Shown piece after piece: positions 18,493 to 27,361 of a stretch of 64,000 nt of DNA. The number at the start of each line of letters is the position of its first letter. Position 1 is the first letter of the stretch. Under the pieces are notes generated by a model. That model was given only the letters and a program-made list of their open reading frames with translations. It was not told the DNA's origin and made no database searches. Position numbers and translations under genes: made by a program. The stretch is from Flagellimonas onchidii. Lineage in GTDB: Bacteria; Bacteroidota; Bacteroidia; Flavobacteriales; Flavobacteriaceae. The stretch lies in assembly GCF_004804315.1 (NCBI RefSeq), contig NZ_SRXX01000009.1, forward strand, positions 122,184 through 186,183, given 5' to 3'.

Positions 18493-19626
18493 ATGAAAAT
18501 ATGCATTACTCGATCAGAGAAATATGCTTATTCTGAAACTTTTATTAGAGATCAAATTTCAGGGTTCTCAGAAGTTTGTGATGTTTTCACAATCCACAGT
18601 GGACGATATCCTGAAAAAAAAGAGAACGGTGATTTATTAAGCCCTACTTTTTATTGGGCAATACACAAAATCGTAAAAGGTATCTTAGGCAGAAACAATT
18701 ATTTCAGTAATTATGGAGTAGTGAAATTTTTAAAAAACAGTCATATCGATGTCGTATTGGCAAATTATGGCATGAGTGCTTCGCATATGGTACCTCCATG
18801 CAAAATCAATAAAACGCCTTTAATCGTCATTTTTCACGGTCACGATGCTACAGATAAAAAAATACTGCGTAGATATAAAACAAAATACACCTCCCTTTTT
18901 ACATATGCTTCCCATATAGTTTCCGTATCTGAGGACATGAAACAGAAATTATTGGAAATGGGAGCCAACCCAAAAAAAGTTCACGTCATCCCTTGTGGCG
19001 TCAAAACCTCAAAATTTGATGTAAGTACTGAAGTTGTAAAAACAAAGAGTTTCTTGGCGGTTGGCAGACTTACCCCAAAAAAAGGACCTTTATATACAAT
19101 TCTAGCTTTCCACAAAGTATTACAAAAATACCCCGATGCTAAACTCACTTTTGTGGGGAACAAGAATGGACTCTTTGAGGATTGCCAAAAACTCATCACC
19201 GAACTTCAAATACCAAACTCCATTTTTTTTACAGGCATTTTGAATCAAAATAAAATATCTGATTTAATGAAGTCCTCCTTGGCCTTTGTCCAACATTCCA
19301 TAACTGCCCCTAATGGAGACATGGAGGGAACCCCGGTGAGCATTATGGAAGCTGCATCCTCTGGTTTACCAGTTGTAAGTACCAAACATGGCGGCATAAA
19401 AGAGCTTGTTATCCATGAAGAAACAGGCTATCTGGTTGACGAAACCGATGAGCAAGGTATGGCCAACTATATGATGAAACTATGCGAAAACCCAGAACTT
19501 GCAAAAGCTATGGGAATAAAAGGACGACAACATATCGAAAGAAAATATGACCAAAAAAAGCAATTGGACAAACTGTGCCAATTAGCGAGAGAATTAGTCA
19601 AACCCAATACTGAAGCGCAAACTTAA
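18493..19626 (+). CDS. Family 4 glycosyltransferase (GT-B), colanic/exopolysaccharide type
   Basis: A 377-residue GT-B protein. The C-terminal nucleotide-binding domain shows FLAVGRLTPKKGP, the E-x7-E motif in GTPVSIMEAASSGLPVVST, and GGIKELVIHEETGYLVDE. The N-terminal domain begins CITRSEKYAYSETFIRDQI, like WcaL/AmsK enzymes that act late in exopolysaccharide unit assembly. It completes the polysaccharide block; its stop is just upstream of the Sua5-like frame. Confidence 0.85.
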   Translation: MKICITRSEKYAYSETFIRDQISGFSEVCDVFTIHSGRYPEKKENGDLLSPTFYWAIHKIVKGILGRNNYFSNYGVVKFLKNSHIDVVLANYGMSASHMVPPCKINKTPLIVIFHGHDATDKKILRRYKTKYTSLFTYASHIVSVSEDMKQKLLEMGANPKKVHVIPCGVKTSKFDVSTEVVKTKSFLAVGRLTPKKGPLYTILAFHKVLQKYPDAKLTFVGNKNGLFEDCQKLITELQIPNSIFFTGILNQNKISDLMKSSLAFVQHSITAPNGDMEGTPVSIMEAASSGLPVVSTKHGGIKELVIHEETGYLVDETDEQGMANYMMKLCENPELAKAMGIKGRQHIERKYDQKKQLDKLCQLARELVKPNTEAQT

Positions 19627-19639
19627 ATTTAGACCAACC

Positions 19640-20215
19640 ATAACTTATATTATCAATACTCAAGAAATCAACAACTGCATCGAAGCGCTGAAAAAAAACA
19701 ACCTTATCCTCTACCCTACGGACACGGTTTGGGGCATTGGGTGCGACGCCACTGATCCTGAAGCGGTAAAAAAAGTATATGCTCTAAAAAACAGGGAAGA
19801 CAGTAAGGCTTTAATCTGTCTAGTGGCCAACCAAGCAATGTTAGAGCGCCACGTAGCAGAAGTCCCTGAAGTCGCCTATGATATTATTGATTTGGCTGAA
19901 AAACCGATTACAATTGTTTTTGACGAGCCCAAAGGAGTTGCCAAAAATCTTATTGCGGAAGACAATACCCTTGCCATTCGGGTCGCTTCCGACAAATTTT
20001 GTCAATATCTCATTAATAAGTTTGGAAAACCAATTGTTTCCACATCTGCCAACGTATCAGGCCAGCCCACACCAAAACAATTCAAAGAGATAAGCCCTGA
20101 AATTTTAAAAGGAGTGGACTATGTGGTAAATTTGCCCGACAAAAGTAAAAACCCTTCCCCATCATCCATCATAAAGTTGGGCAACGATGGTCAAGTGAAG
20201 GTAATTCGAAAGTAA
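19640..20215 (+). CDS. Threonylcarbamoyl-AMP synthase (Sua5/YciO/YrdC) with no standard start codon
   Basis: Makes threonylcarbamoyl-AMP for the t6A modification of ANN-decoding tRNAs. The YrdC domain is intact: LILYPTDTVWGIGCDATDPE, YALKNREDSKALI, and the C-terminal KPIVSTSANVSGQPTP. In frame, there is no ATG, GTG or TTG between the stop at 19595 and GTG 19823, which lies inside the conserved domain. Translation must begin at an unusual codon: ATA 19640 (191 residues, the usual length), ATT 19649 or CTG 19610. ATA could be a mutated ATG. The coordinate given is therefore the most plausible, not certain. Confidence 0.8.
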   Translation: MTYIINTQEINNCIEALKKNNLILYPTDTVWGIGCDATDPEAVKKVYALKNREDSKALICLVANQAMLERHVAEVPEVAYDIIDLAEKPITIVFDEPKGVAKNLIAEDNTLAIRVASDKFCQYLINKFGKPIVSTSANVSGQPTPKQFKEISPEILKGVDYVVNLPDKSKNPSPSSIIKLGNDGQVKVIRK

Positions 20216-20310
20216 ACTACTTCGGAACAAATCCGAAAGACATTGATTAAGAAAAATATTAAAGTTTCGAAGCAAAATTCGGAATAATATAATCTCGATT
20301 ATCGAGTAGA

Positions 20311-21747
20311 ATGACGCAGGAATTCCATAAAAAAGCAATACAGCACCCCATTTTTAGACTTGTTGGTGAAACTTCAGAAGAATTGGGCATTGACTCTTAT
20401 GTCATTGGAGGGTTTGTTCGAGATTATTTTCTAAATCGCGGAACTCCAAAAGACATCGACATTGTTGCTATTGGAAGTGGAATTGAGCTCGCAAAAAAAG
20501 TAGCTTCAAAACTTAAAGGAAAGCCACAGGTATCCGTTTTCAAAAATTTTGGTACGGCCATGATTAAATACGAAGACCTTGAACTGGAATTCGTGGGCGC
20601 CCGAAAGGAAAGCTACCAGCGTAACAGTAGAAAACCGATTGTTGAAGATGGCACCTTGCAAGATGATCAAGATCGTCGTGATTTTACCATCAATGCCATG
20701 GCCCTGGCGTTGAACACATCCAATTTTGGACAACTTTTAGACCCTTTCAACGGTAGAAAGGATTTAAGTCAAAAAATCATTCGTACTCCACTGGACCCGA
20801 AAATCACCTATTCCGATGACCCCCTTCGGATGATGCGTGCTGTTCGTTTTGCTTCCCAATTAAATTTTGAGATTGAAGTAAAATCTCTTCAAGCTATTTC
20901 CGAAAATAAAGACCGAATCAAAATTGTTTCCAAGGAACGGATAGTGGATGAACTCCATAAGATTTTAATGAGCGAAAAGCCATCAATAGGCTTTAAATTG
21001 ATGCATCAAACAGGCCTTTTACCCATTATTTTACCAGAGCTTACAGCACTCCAAGGTATTGAAGAGGTTGAAGGGCAACGGCATAAAGACAACTTTTGGC
21101 ACACGCTGGAAGTGGTGGACAATATTTCAGAAAACACCAATAACCTTTGGTTAAGATGGGCGGCCTTGTTGCATGACATTGGCAAAGCACCAACGAAGCG
21201 ATTTCATAAAAAAATCGGGTGGACATTTCACGCCCATGAATTTGTTGGTTCGAAAATGGTATACAAACTCTTCAAAAGATTACGAATGCCATTAAACGAC
21301 AAGATGAAATTTGTTCAGAAAATGGTTTTGATGAGTTCCAGGCCCATAGTATTATCCGAAGATTTTGTTACCGATTCAGCAGTACGTCGCTTAGTTTTTG
21401 ACGCTGGCGACAATGTAGAGGATTTAATGACGCTATGCGAGGCTGATATTACGACAAAAAATCCAAGAAAGCAGCGAAAGTACAAGAACAACTTTAAGAT
21501 AGTACGCCAAAAAATTATTGAGGTTGAAGAAAAAGATCATGTTCGTAATTTTCAACCTCCCGTTTCCGGTGAAGAAATCATGAAGACTTTCAATTTAAAA
21601 CCTTCCAGGGAAATAGGAATTCTTAAAGAAGCGATAAAAGAGGCCATTTTAGAAGGGGAAATTCCTAACGAATATCAAGCCGCCTTTGATTTTATGCTGC
21701 AAAAAGGCAAAGAAATGAATCTAAACCCAGTTTCGAATGAAAAATAA
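20311..21747 (+). CDS. cca: CCA tRNA nucleotidyltransferase with HD domain
   Basis: Adds or repairs the 3' CCA end of tRNAs. The class II nucleotidyltransferase head shows [22 protein letters not shown] (GG and DxD catalytic motifs), then [10 protein letters not shown], the [23 protein letters not shown] segment, and the ERIVDEL motif. An HD domain follows ([16 protein letters not shown]), as in many bacterial versions. Length of 478 residues fits the Bacteroidota form. Its last codons overlap the next gene by about ten bases. Confidence 0.95.
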   Translation: MTQEFHKKAIQHPIFRLVGETSEELGIDSYVIGGFVRDYFLNRGTPKDIDIVAIGSGIELAKKVASKLKGKPQVSVFKNFGTAMIKYEDLELEFVGARKESYQRNSRKPIVEDGTLQDDQDRRDFTINAMALALNTSNFGQLLDPFNGRKDLSQKIIRTPLDPKITYSDDPLRMMRAVRFASQLNFEIEVKSLQAISENKDRIKIVSKERIVDELHKILMSEKPSIGFKLMHQTGLLPIILPELTALQGIEEVEGQRHKDNFWHTLEVVDNISENTNNLWLRWAALLHDIGKAPTKRFHKKIGWTFHAHEFVGSKMVYKLFKRLRMPLNDKMKFVQKMVLMSSRPIVLSEDFVTDSAVRRLVFDAGDNVEDLMTLCEADITTKNPRKQRKYKNNFKIVRQKIIEVEEKDHVRNFQPPVSGEEIMKTFNLKPSREIGILKEAIKEAILEGEIPNEYQAAFDFMLQKGKEMNLNPVSNEK

Positions 21748-22750
21748 CAAATACGTTATTTATTGGTTGCTAACGGGATGTGTTATGATTTTCATCATGG
21801 TTGTGGTCGGCGGTATTACAAGATTGACCCACTCAGGACTTTCCATTTCTGATTACAAATTGATCACCGGCACCCTACCCCCCATGAATCAACAAGAATG
21901 GGAAGAGGCTTTTGAGCTTTATAAACAATATCCTGAATATCAAAAACTCAACCATCATTTCAATCTAGAGGATTTTAAGAGCATTTACTTTTGGGAATGG
22001 CTGCATCGGGTCATTGGAAGGTTGATTGGAATTGTGTTTATAGTTCCTTTCTTGATTTTCTTAATTCGCAAAAAACTGGACCGTCCGACCATAAAAAAAT
22101 CCTTAGTGCTACTTTTCTTAGGTGGATTTCAAGGATTTTTGGGTTGGTACATGGTAAAGAGTGGGCTTGTTGACCGACCGGATGTTTCACATTATAGGTT
22201 AGCCGCACATTTGACCACTGCTTTTTTGACATTTGCTTATAGTTTATGGGTGGCACTGGATTTGAAGTATCCTGATAAAAAGCAAATCAATACCAGTATT
22301 CGAAACCTGATAAGGATTGCTTATGTGTTTTTGGTAATCCAGATTATTTGGGGGGCTTTTGTTGCCGGTTTAGATGCTGGTTTTATCCACAATCACTGGC
22401 CATTGATGAGCGAAGGTAAATTAATGCACAAAACGGTTTATATTGAGCAACAACCTTTGGTGAAGAATTTTATAGAAGGTAAAAGTGGGGTTCAATTTGT
22501 TCACCGTTATCTGGCTTATTTGGTCGTTGCCTTTGTAATATTGATATGGTATCGAACCAAAAATATGGAGCTTACCACGTTACAAACCAATGGGGTGAAA
22601 TCAATTATCATTTTAGTTGCGGCTCAGTTTTTATTGGGCGTGCTCACCCTGATTTATGCCGTTCCCCTTTGGCTAGGTGTTGCGCATCAGATTTGTGCAT
22701 TCTTTTTATTGGCCGCAATGACCTTCACCTTACATAGATTCACCAAATGA
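21737..22750 (+). CDS. ctaA: Haem A synthase COX15/CtaA
   Basis: An integral membrane monooxygenase that converts haem O to haem A for cytochrome c oxidase. Eight spans and the four conserved histidine regions are seen: [35 protein letters not shown] and [26 protein letters not shown] at the N-terminus is the family hallmark. 337 residues fits the COX15-type subgroup. It implies an aa3-type terminal oxidase elsewhere. Confidence 0.95.
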   Translation: MKNNKYVIYWLLTGCVMIFIMVVVGGITRLTHSGLSISDYKLITGTLPPMNQQEWEEAFELYKQYPEYQKLNHHFNLEDFKSIYFWEWLHRVIGRLIGIVFIVPFLIFLIRKKLDRPTIKKSLVLLFLGGFQGFLGWYMVKSGLVDRPDVSHYRLAAHLTTAFLTFAYSLWVALDLKYPDKKQINTSIRNLIRIAYVFLVIQIIWGAFVAGLDAGFIHNHWPLMSEGKLMHKTVYIEQQPLVKNFIEGKSGVQFVHRYLAYLVVAFVILIWYRTKNMELTTLQTNGVKSIIILVAAQFLLGVLTLIYAVPLWLGVAHQICAFFLLAAMTFTLHRFTK

Positions 22751-22793
22751 ATCACTATTTGTCTTAACTTTGTTCCACTTTAATTTCTATTGA

Positions 22794-23288
22794 ATGATTT
22801 ATAAAATCAGGATAATTCTTGATGTTGAAGAGGATATCTTTAGGGATATCGAAATAGAGGGCTCCAACACATTGGAAGAATTTCATAATGCAATAACGCA
22901 AGCTTTTGGCTTTGGCGGCAGTGAAATGGCCTCTTTTTATACCTGTGATGAGGAATGGAACCAAGATGAAGAAATCGCTCTTTTTGATATGAGTGAAAAC
23001 GGTTCCGATGTTCGATTGATGAACGAAACCACATTGGATGACGTTTTAACTGAGCAAAGCCCAAAACTTATATATGTTTACGACTTTTTGAGTATGTGGA
23101 CCTTTTTTGTGGAACTAGCCGATATTGTGGAGAAAGAGGATGGTAGGTCTTATCCTAACCTACTCTTTAGTTTCGGTGAGCTTCCCGATTCACCTCCAGA
23201 GAAAAAATTTGAAGGAGAGTCCCAAATAGAATTTGGTGATTCACTCGACAGTTATGACGACATGGATTTTGACGAAAATTGGAATTAA
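22794..23288 (+). CDS. pRiA4b ORF-3-like protein (IS1096 TnpR passenger family)
   Basis: A 164-residue acidic protein. MIYKIRIILDVEEDIFRDIE and TLEEFHNAITQAFGFGGSEM, with YVYDFLSMWTFFVELADI, match the plasmid pRiA4b ORF-3 fold. It has the usual flavobacterial acidic tail (LDSYDDMDFDENWN). Despite the transposon-derived family name there is no transposase or inverted repeat here, so it looks like a stable chromosomal gene. Function unknown. Confidence 0.82.
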   Translation: MIYKIRIILDVEEDIFRDIEIEGSNTLEEFHNAITQAFGFGGSEMASFYTCDEEWNQDEEIALFDMSENGSDVRLMNETTLDDVLTEQSPKLIYVYDFLSMWTFFVELADIVEKEDGRSYPNLLFSFGELPDSPPEKKFEGESQIEFGDSLDSYDDMDFDENWN

Positions 23289-23375
23289 TTAAGTAGAATT
23301 AACAATTACCTATTATCAATGAACAATTAAATTATTTGACCATTGTTTATTGACAATTGATAATCGACAAACAGA

Positions 23376-24434
23376 ATGCTAAACCTATACCCCGCCCAAA
23401 TCGAAAGCGTATCCCTCCATCGTGTGGGTAATAAAAGTAAGAATGAACCCATTTTTCTTTCCTCTGAACCTTTTTCATTGAACGATGAAATGGCGGGACT
23501 TTTAAAGGAATATTTTTTTAAACCGTTTCGCGAAAAAGAAGAAAATTATTTTAAGTTCAGCCATGAGGTCGACTTGGAATTTAATGAGGTATATAAGTCG
23601 GTGACGACCCTATTTGAAGATAGCACCTCGGCCCATCAGATTTCGAAACAAATTACCTCCCATCTTTTTGAACAATCCAATCATCCCCATATTAAAAGTG
23701 GGGAAGTTTATGTGGTTCATTTTTCAGATATGGTCGTAGACAACCAAAAGACAGACGCCATTGGAATCTTCAAAAGCGAATTGAAACATGATTTTCTCCA
23801 GTTTGAAGAACAAGGCCAAAACCTTGAAATATTGATTCAACAAGGCATCAATATCAATAAACTGGATAAAGGTTGCATTGTTTTCAACATTGAAAAAGAG
23901 GAAGGCTATAAAGTTTTGTCAGTTGATCGCAATCGATATGATGCCAAATATTGGCTGGAAAACTTTTTAGGAATTACACCTTTGACCGATGAGAATTTCT
24001 ACACCAAGAATTATCTGAAGTTCTGCCAGAATTTTGCCAAGGATGTGGTCTTACCCGCAGAAGACAAGCAACAGGAAGTGTTGTTTATGAACAGAGCGGT
24101 AAACCATTTCGCCAAAAATGATGAATTTGAGGAAACCTCTTTTTTAAATGAGGTTATGGAAAACCCAGAGCTTATCCCTGAGTTCAAACATTACAAGGTA
24201 GAGAAGGGACCAAAGTTTAGCATCGAGGACGTTTCGAACTTTGATATTGCCAATAAAGCAGTTTCCGATGCTCGAAAAAAAATAAAGAACGTCATCAACC
24301 TGGACACCAATATCCAGATAAAAATGGATTTCATCAACCCAGAGTCAGCTCAAAAATTTGTGGAAAAAGGCTGGGATGAGGAACGACAGATGTACTACTA
24401 TTTGGTGTACTTCAACAAAGAGGAAAAGAATTAG
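23376..24434 (+). CDS. Nucleoid-associated protein (NA37/YejK family)
   Basis: A 352-residue protein resembling the nucleoid-associated NdpA/YejK family. It begins with residues about the AQIESVSLHRVGNKSKNEP pattern, has SGEVYVVHFSDMVVDNQKTDAIGIFKSE split over the central beta sheet, and LEIQ-like strands thereafter. E. coli YejK binds spermidine nucleoids, but the role is not well defined. The 87 bases upstream contain an imperfect inverted repeat. The gene converges on the kinase-like gene, 16 bases away. Confidence 0.82.
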   Translation: MLNLYPAQIESVSLHRVGNKSKNEPIFLSSEPFSLNDEMAGLLKEYFFKPFREKEENYFKFSHEVDLEFNEVYKSVTTLFEDSTSAHQISKQITSHLFEQSNHPHIKSGEVYVVHFSDMVVDNQKTDAIGIFKSELKHDFLQFEEQGQNLEILIQQGININKLDKGCIVFNIEKEEGYKVLSVDRNRYDAKYWLENFLGITPLTDENFYTKNYLKFCQNFAKDVVLPAEDKQQEVLFMNRAVNHFAKNDEFEETSFLNEVMENPELIPEFKHYKVEKGPKFSIEDVSNFDIANKAVSDARKKIKNVINLDTNIQIKMDFINPESAQKFVEKGWDEERQMYYYLVYFNKEEKN

Positions 24435-24450
24435 TACAATTGCTTATTGA

Positions 24451-25509
24451 TCAAAATTTCTTGTCAATAATCTGCCGCATACTCACATCTTGGTAATTCC
24501 GCTTTACAAAATCGAGAGCAAGAGTTAATACCTCGCCCATTGTTGTACTCTTCTTAAAGTCGATATCCTTGGTCAATTCATATATCTCAAGCTTAAGTTT
24601 TAAGATGTTCTCGTCAAGGGAAATTGTATCTTCTAAACTAGCATCCAATAATCGTTTGATTCGGTCACCGGAACTCATAATTCGTTTCGCCACTATGGAA
24701 CGTTCCTCAATTTTATATTGATCAACCGAATGTTTTTGCAATTTGGAACGCACCAGTTCCACCATCTGAAAATTCTCTTTAAAAAACTGTGGACGATATA
24801 CCTTCAATCTTCCCTCAAAGCACTGCTGGTCAAAATCTATAGCTCTTATCTTGTACACCACATGGTCAAAATCATGGGTAGGTACAATAACATAATTATA
24901 GGAACGCATATCTCCCAACAAACGAATCATACAGCGCTCATTGAACTTCACAAACTCCTTGGCCAATTGAGCCTTTTCAGGCTCCGTACATTTAGGAAGC
25001 ATGTCTTCAATGAAAACATCTCCCGGAATACCAGCAATATGCTCTTCAATTAGCGTATCTCCATAAACCAAAAAGTTTAAATTGTAAGGAGACAGCATAT
25101 GCTCCAGCTCTAGCCCATAAACTCTGGAGGCATCAGCTTTTTTTACATAGAAGTAAGTGTAATTGTCATTGAGAATGTTTCTGACCTTTATTCGAAAAGG
25201 TTTAGAGTTTCCAAAAGTGCAATAATCCACTGCATCAATATTGAGATATTCCAAAATACGGTTACCACCATCGGAATGAAGAATGGAATAGACCTTTTTG
25301 AGACTCAAATCAATTTCTTCACGATCAAAATCTGAATAATAGACCCTTACCCAAAGTGTATCATCACCTTCTGAGTCATATACAACAACGGAACCAGCAA
25401 ACCGCAGAAGGTCATCATAAAAAATAGGGATTTCTATTTTTCGATTGTATCGATTTAGGTACGCATCCAATTTTTCATTGACCGGATACGCAGGTTTTTT
25501 CTTTGACAT
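24451..25509 (-). CDS. Uncharacterised protein with a possible protein-kinase-like fold
   Basis: A 352-residue soluble protein, no recognised family. Its middle shows the order expected of a kinase-like/aminoglycoside-phosphotransferase fold: Lys in TYFYVKKAD (about residue 123), Glu in GLELEHML, a hinge-like TLIEEHIAGIPGDVF, then LLGDMRSYNYVIV (Asp about 200, Asn about 205) and RAIDFDQQ (Asp about 225). This mirrors GDxxxxN and the metal-binding IDF of that superfamily. ATG 25509 was preferred over an upstream ATG that would overlap the divergent promoter. The substrate is unknown, and fold assignment is inference. Confidence 0.6.
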   Translation of the reverse strand: MSKKKPAYPVNEKLDAYLNRYNRKIEIPIFYDDLLRFAGSVVVYDSEGDDTLWVRVYYSDFDREEIDLSLKKVYSILHSDGGNRILEYLNIDAVDYCTFGNSKPFRIKVRNILNDNYTYFYVKKADASRVYGLELEHMLSPYNLNFLVYGDTLIEEHIAGIPGDVFIEDMLPKCTEPEKAQLAKEFVKFNERCMIRLLGDMRSYNYVIVPTHDFDHVVYKIRAIDFDQQCFEGRLKVYRPQFFKENFQMVELVRSKLQKHSVDQYKIEERSIVAKRIMSSGDRIKRLLDASLEDTISLDENILKLKLEIYELTKDIDFKKSTTMGEVLTLALDFVKRNYQDVSMRQIIDKKF

Positions 25510-25601
25510 CAACTTTTCACCAGACATTCTTTCCGTATTTTGTAACAAAACCTATAATACCTCGTCAAGTTACTATAAACAAATCAAAAAACGATTCCAT
25601 C

Positions 25602-26498
25602 TTGGAAACTATACTGACCGTAAACAATTTAACAAAGAAATTTGGCTTCCTCACAGCGGTCAAGGATTTATCCTTCACCATTGAAAAAGGGAATGTCTAT
25701 GGAATTCTAGGACCTAACGGTAGCGGAAAATCAACTACTTTGGGCATAATTCTCAACGTAGTAAACCGAACTTCAGGAGATTTTAGCTGGTTCGATGGTA
25801 CCATGTCCACACATGAGGCTTTAAAAAAAGTCGGGGCTATTATCGAGCGCCCCAACTTTTACCCTTACATGACTGCTACTCAAAATTTGAAGCTAGTTTG
25901 CACAATCAAAGAAGTCCCTAAAACAAAAATTCAGGAAAAACTGGAGCTAGTTGGGCTTTGGGAACGCAGAAACAGTAAATTTCGGACTTACTCCTTGGGA
26001 ATGAAACAGCGGTTGGCCATTGCTTCCGCTCTACTCAACGATCCTGAAATTTTGATTCTTGATGAACCCACGAACGGACTGGACCCTCAAGGTATTCATC
26101 AAATTAGGGAGATCATCAAAAAAATAGCTGGACAGGGAACTACGATTCTACTTGCTTCTCATTTATTGGATGAAGTTGAAAAAGTCTGTTCACATGTTGT
26201 CATCCTAAGAAAAGGAGAAAAACTATACTCTGGTGCCGTAGATGGCATGTTGGCAAGCCATGGGTTCTTTGAATTAAGAACCACAGACATGGAAAAATTG
26301 GAAAACCTTTTACAAAAAAACGCAAGTTTTGGAAAAATCACTCGTGAAAATGGCACTTTGACCGCTTTTTTAAAGGAAGAAATGAATGCGGAAGAACTAA
26401 ACAAAATGTTGTTTCAAAAAGGTATGGTGCTTTCCCATTTGGTAAAACGCAAAGAGAGTTTGGAAGAACAATTTTTAACCCTGACCAAAAACAAATAA
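25602..26498 (+). CDS. ABC transporter ATP-binding protein
   Basis: A 298-residue ATPase with all the motifs: Walker A GPNGSGKSTT, signature YSLGMKQRLAIASAL, Walker B ILILDEPTNGLDPQG and the switch His in LLASHLLDEVEK. A C-terminal extension of about 80 residues (DUF4162-like region) is present. I placed the start at TTG 25602 (METILTVNNLTKKFG) because the upstream extension has no family resemblance and would overlap the divergent gene. It pairs with the permease that begins one base after its stop. This exporter type carries drugs, lantibiotics or copper; the substrate is unknown. Confidence 0.9.
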   Translation: METILTVNNLTKKFGFLTAVKDLSFTIEKGNVYGILGPNGSGKSTTLGIILNVVNRTSGDFSWFDGTMSTHEALKKVGAIIERPNFYPYMTATQNLKLVCTIKEVPKTKIQEKLELVGLWERRNSKFRTYSLGMKQRLAIASALLNDPEILILDEPTNGLDPQGIHQIREIIKKIAGQGTTILLASHLLDEVEKVCSHVVILRKGEKLYSGAVDGMLASHGFFELRTTDMEKLENLLQKNASFGKITRENGTLTAFLKEEMNAEELNKMLFQKGMVLSHLVKRKESLEEQFLTLTKNK

Positions 26499-26499
26499 T

Positions 26500-27333
26500 A
26501 TGGTACGCCTATTGCAGATAGAATTCATAAAACTTTGGAATAACAGGGCCAGTAAAATACTGATTACTTCTTATTTTGTCCTGCTTACCTCAATTGCCCT
26601 AATTGCAGCCATTAAATTCGATATTGGTCCGGTAAAGTTTCATCTTGCTGATCAGGGAATCTTTAATTTTCCATATATCTGGCATTTCAACACCTTTGTC
26701 ACGGCTATTTTTAAACTTTTTCTAGCTATTGTAATTGTTTCTATGATGGCCAATGAGTACAGCAATAAGACTATTAAACAAAACCTTATTGATGGACTTT
26801 CAAAAAAAGAATTTATCCTTTCAAAATTTTTAACGGTCATTTCCTTTTCATTGATTTCTACCGTATTTGTATTTGTAGTATCGATGATATTAGGTCTCGT
26901 TTATTCCGATTACAATGAAATGTCCATTATTTTTTCTGATTTAGAATTCCTGTTGGCTTTCTTTGTAAAATTGGTTGGGTTCTTTTCTTTCTGCCTTTTT
27001 CTGGGAATTTTTGTAAAACGTTCGGCATTTGCCCTAGGTTTTCTGATTCTATGGGCTGTTTTGGAGCAAGTTATTTTTGGTTTGTTAGGTTGGAGGGTAA
27101 TGAGCTGGGACAACGCCAAGTTAATCAAGGATTTCTTTCCACTTGAATCTATGACTAACCTTATCAAGGAGCCTTTTACCCGGTTATCTGCTGTTCAAAA
27201 TATTGGTCAACAAATCGGGGAAAACATGAAATTTGATTATCAAGTATACTGGTACGAATTTCTGATAGTAATCTTCTGGACGGCGCTTTTTATCTATTTA
27301 TCCTATGTATTATTGAAAAAGCGTGATTTATAG
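26500..27333 (+). CDS. ABC-2 type transporter permease
   Basis: A 277-residue membrane protein with about six spans, opening LLQIEFIKLWNNRASKILI, a typical start for ABC-2 permeases coupled to DrrA-like ATPases. The segment MMANEYSNKTIKQNLIDGLSKKEF is the conserved cytoplasmic coupling region. It follows the ATPase after one base and is certainly its partner. The cargo is not predictable. Confidence 0.88.
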   Translation: MVRLLQIEFIKLWNNRASKILITSYFVLLTSIALIAAIKFDIGPVKFHLADQGIFNFPYIWHFNTFVTAIFKLFLAIVIVSMMANEYSNKTIKQNLIDGLSKKEFILSKFLTVISFSLISTVFVFVVSMILGLVYSDYNEMSIIFSDLEFLLAFFVKLVGFFSFCLFLGIFVKRSAFALGFLILWAVLEQVIFGLLGWRVMSWDNAKLIKDFFPLESMTNLIKEPFTRLSAVQNIGQQIGENMKFDYQVYWYEFLIVIFWTALFIYLSYVLLKKRDL

Positions 27334-27361
27334 TATCTTGTGAGGTGCCGTAAATCACAGA

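Noticed and set aside
22794..23288. Transposon remnant suggested by the TnpR family name
   Set aside because: No transposase, terminal repeat or target duplication was seen around this gene.
23289..23375. Imperfect inverted repeat TTATCAAT...ATTGATAA as a terminator
   Set aside because: The stem is interrupted and A+T-only, with no clear T run, so I did not list it.
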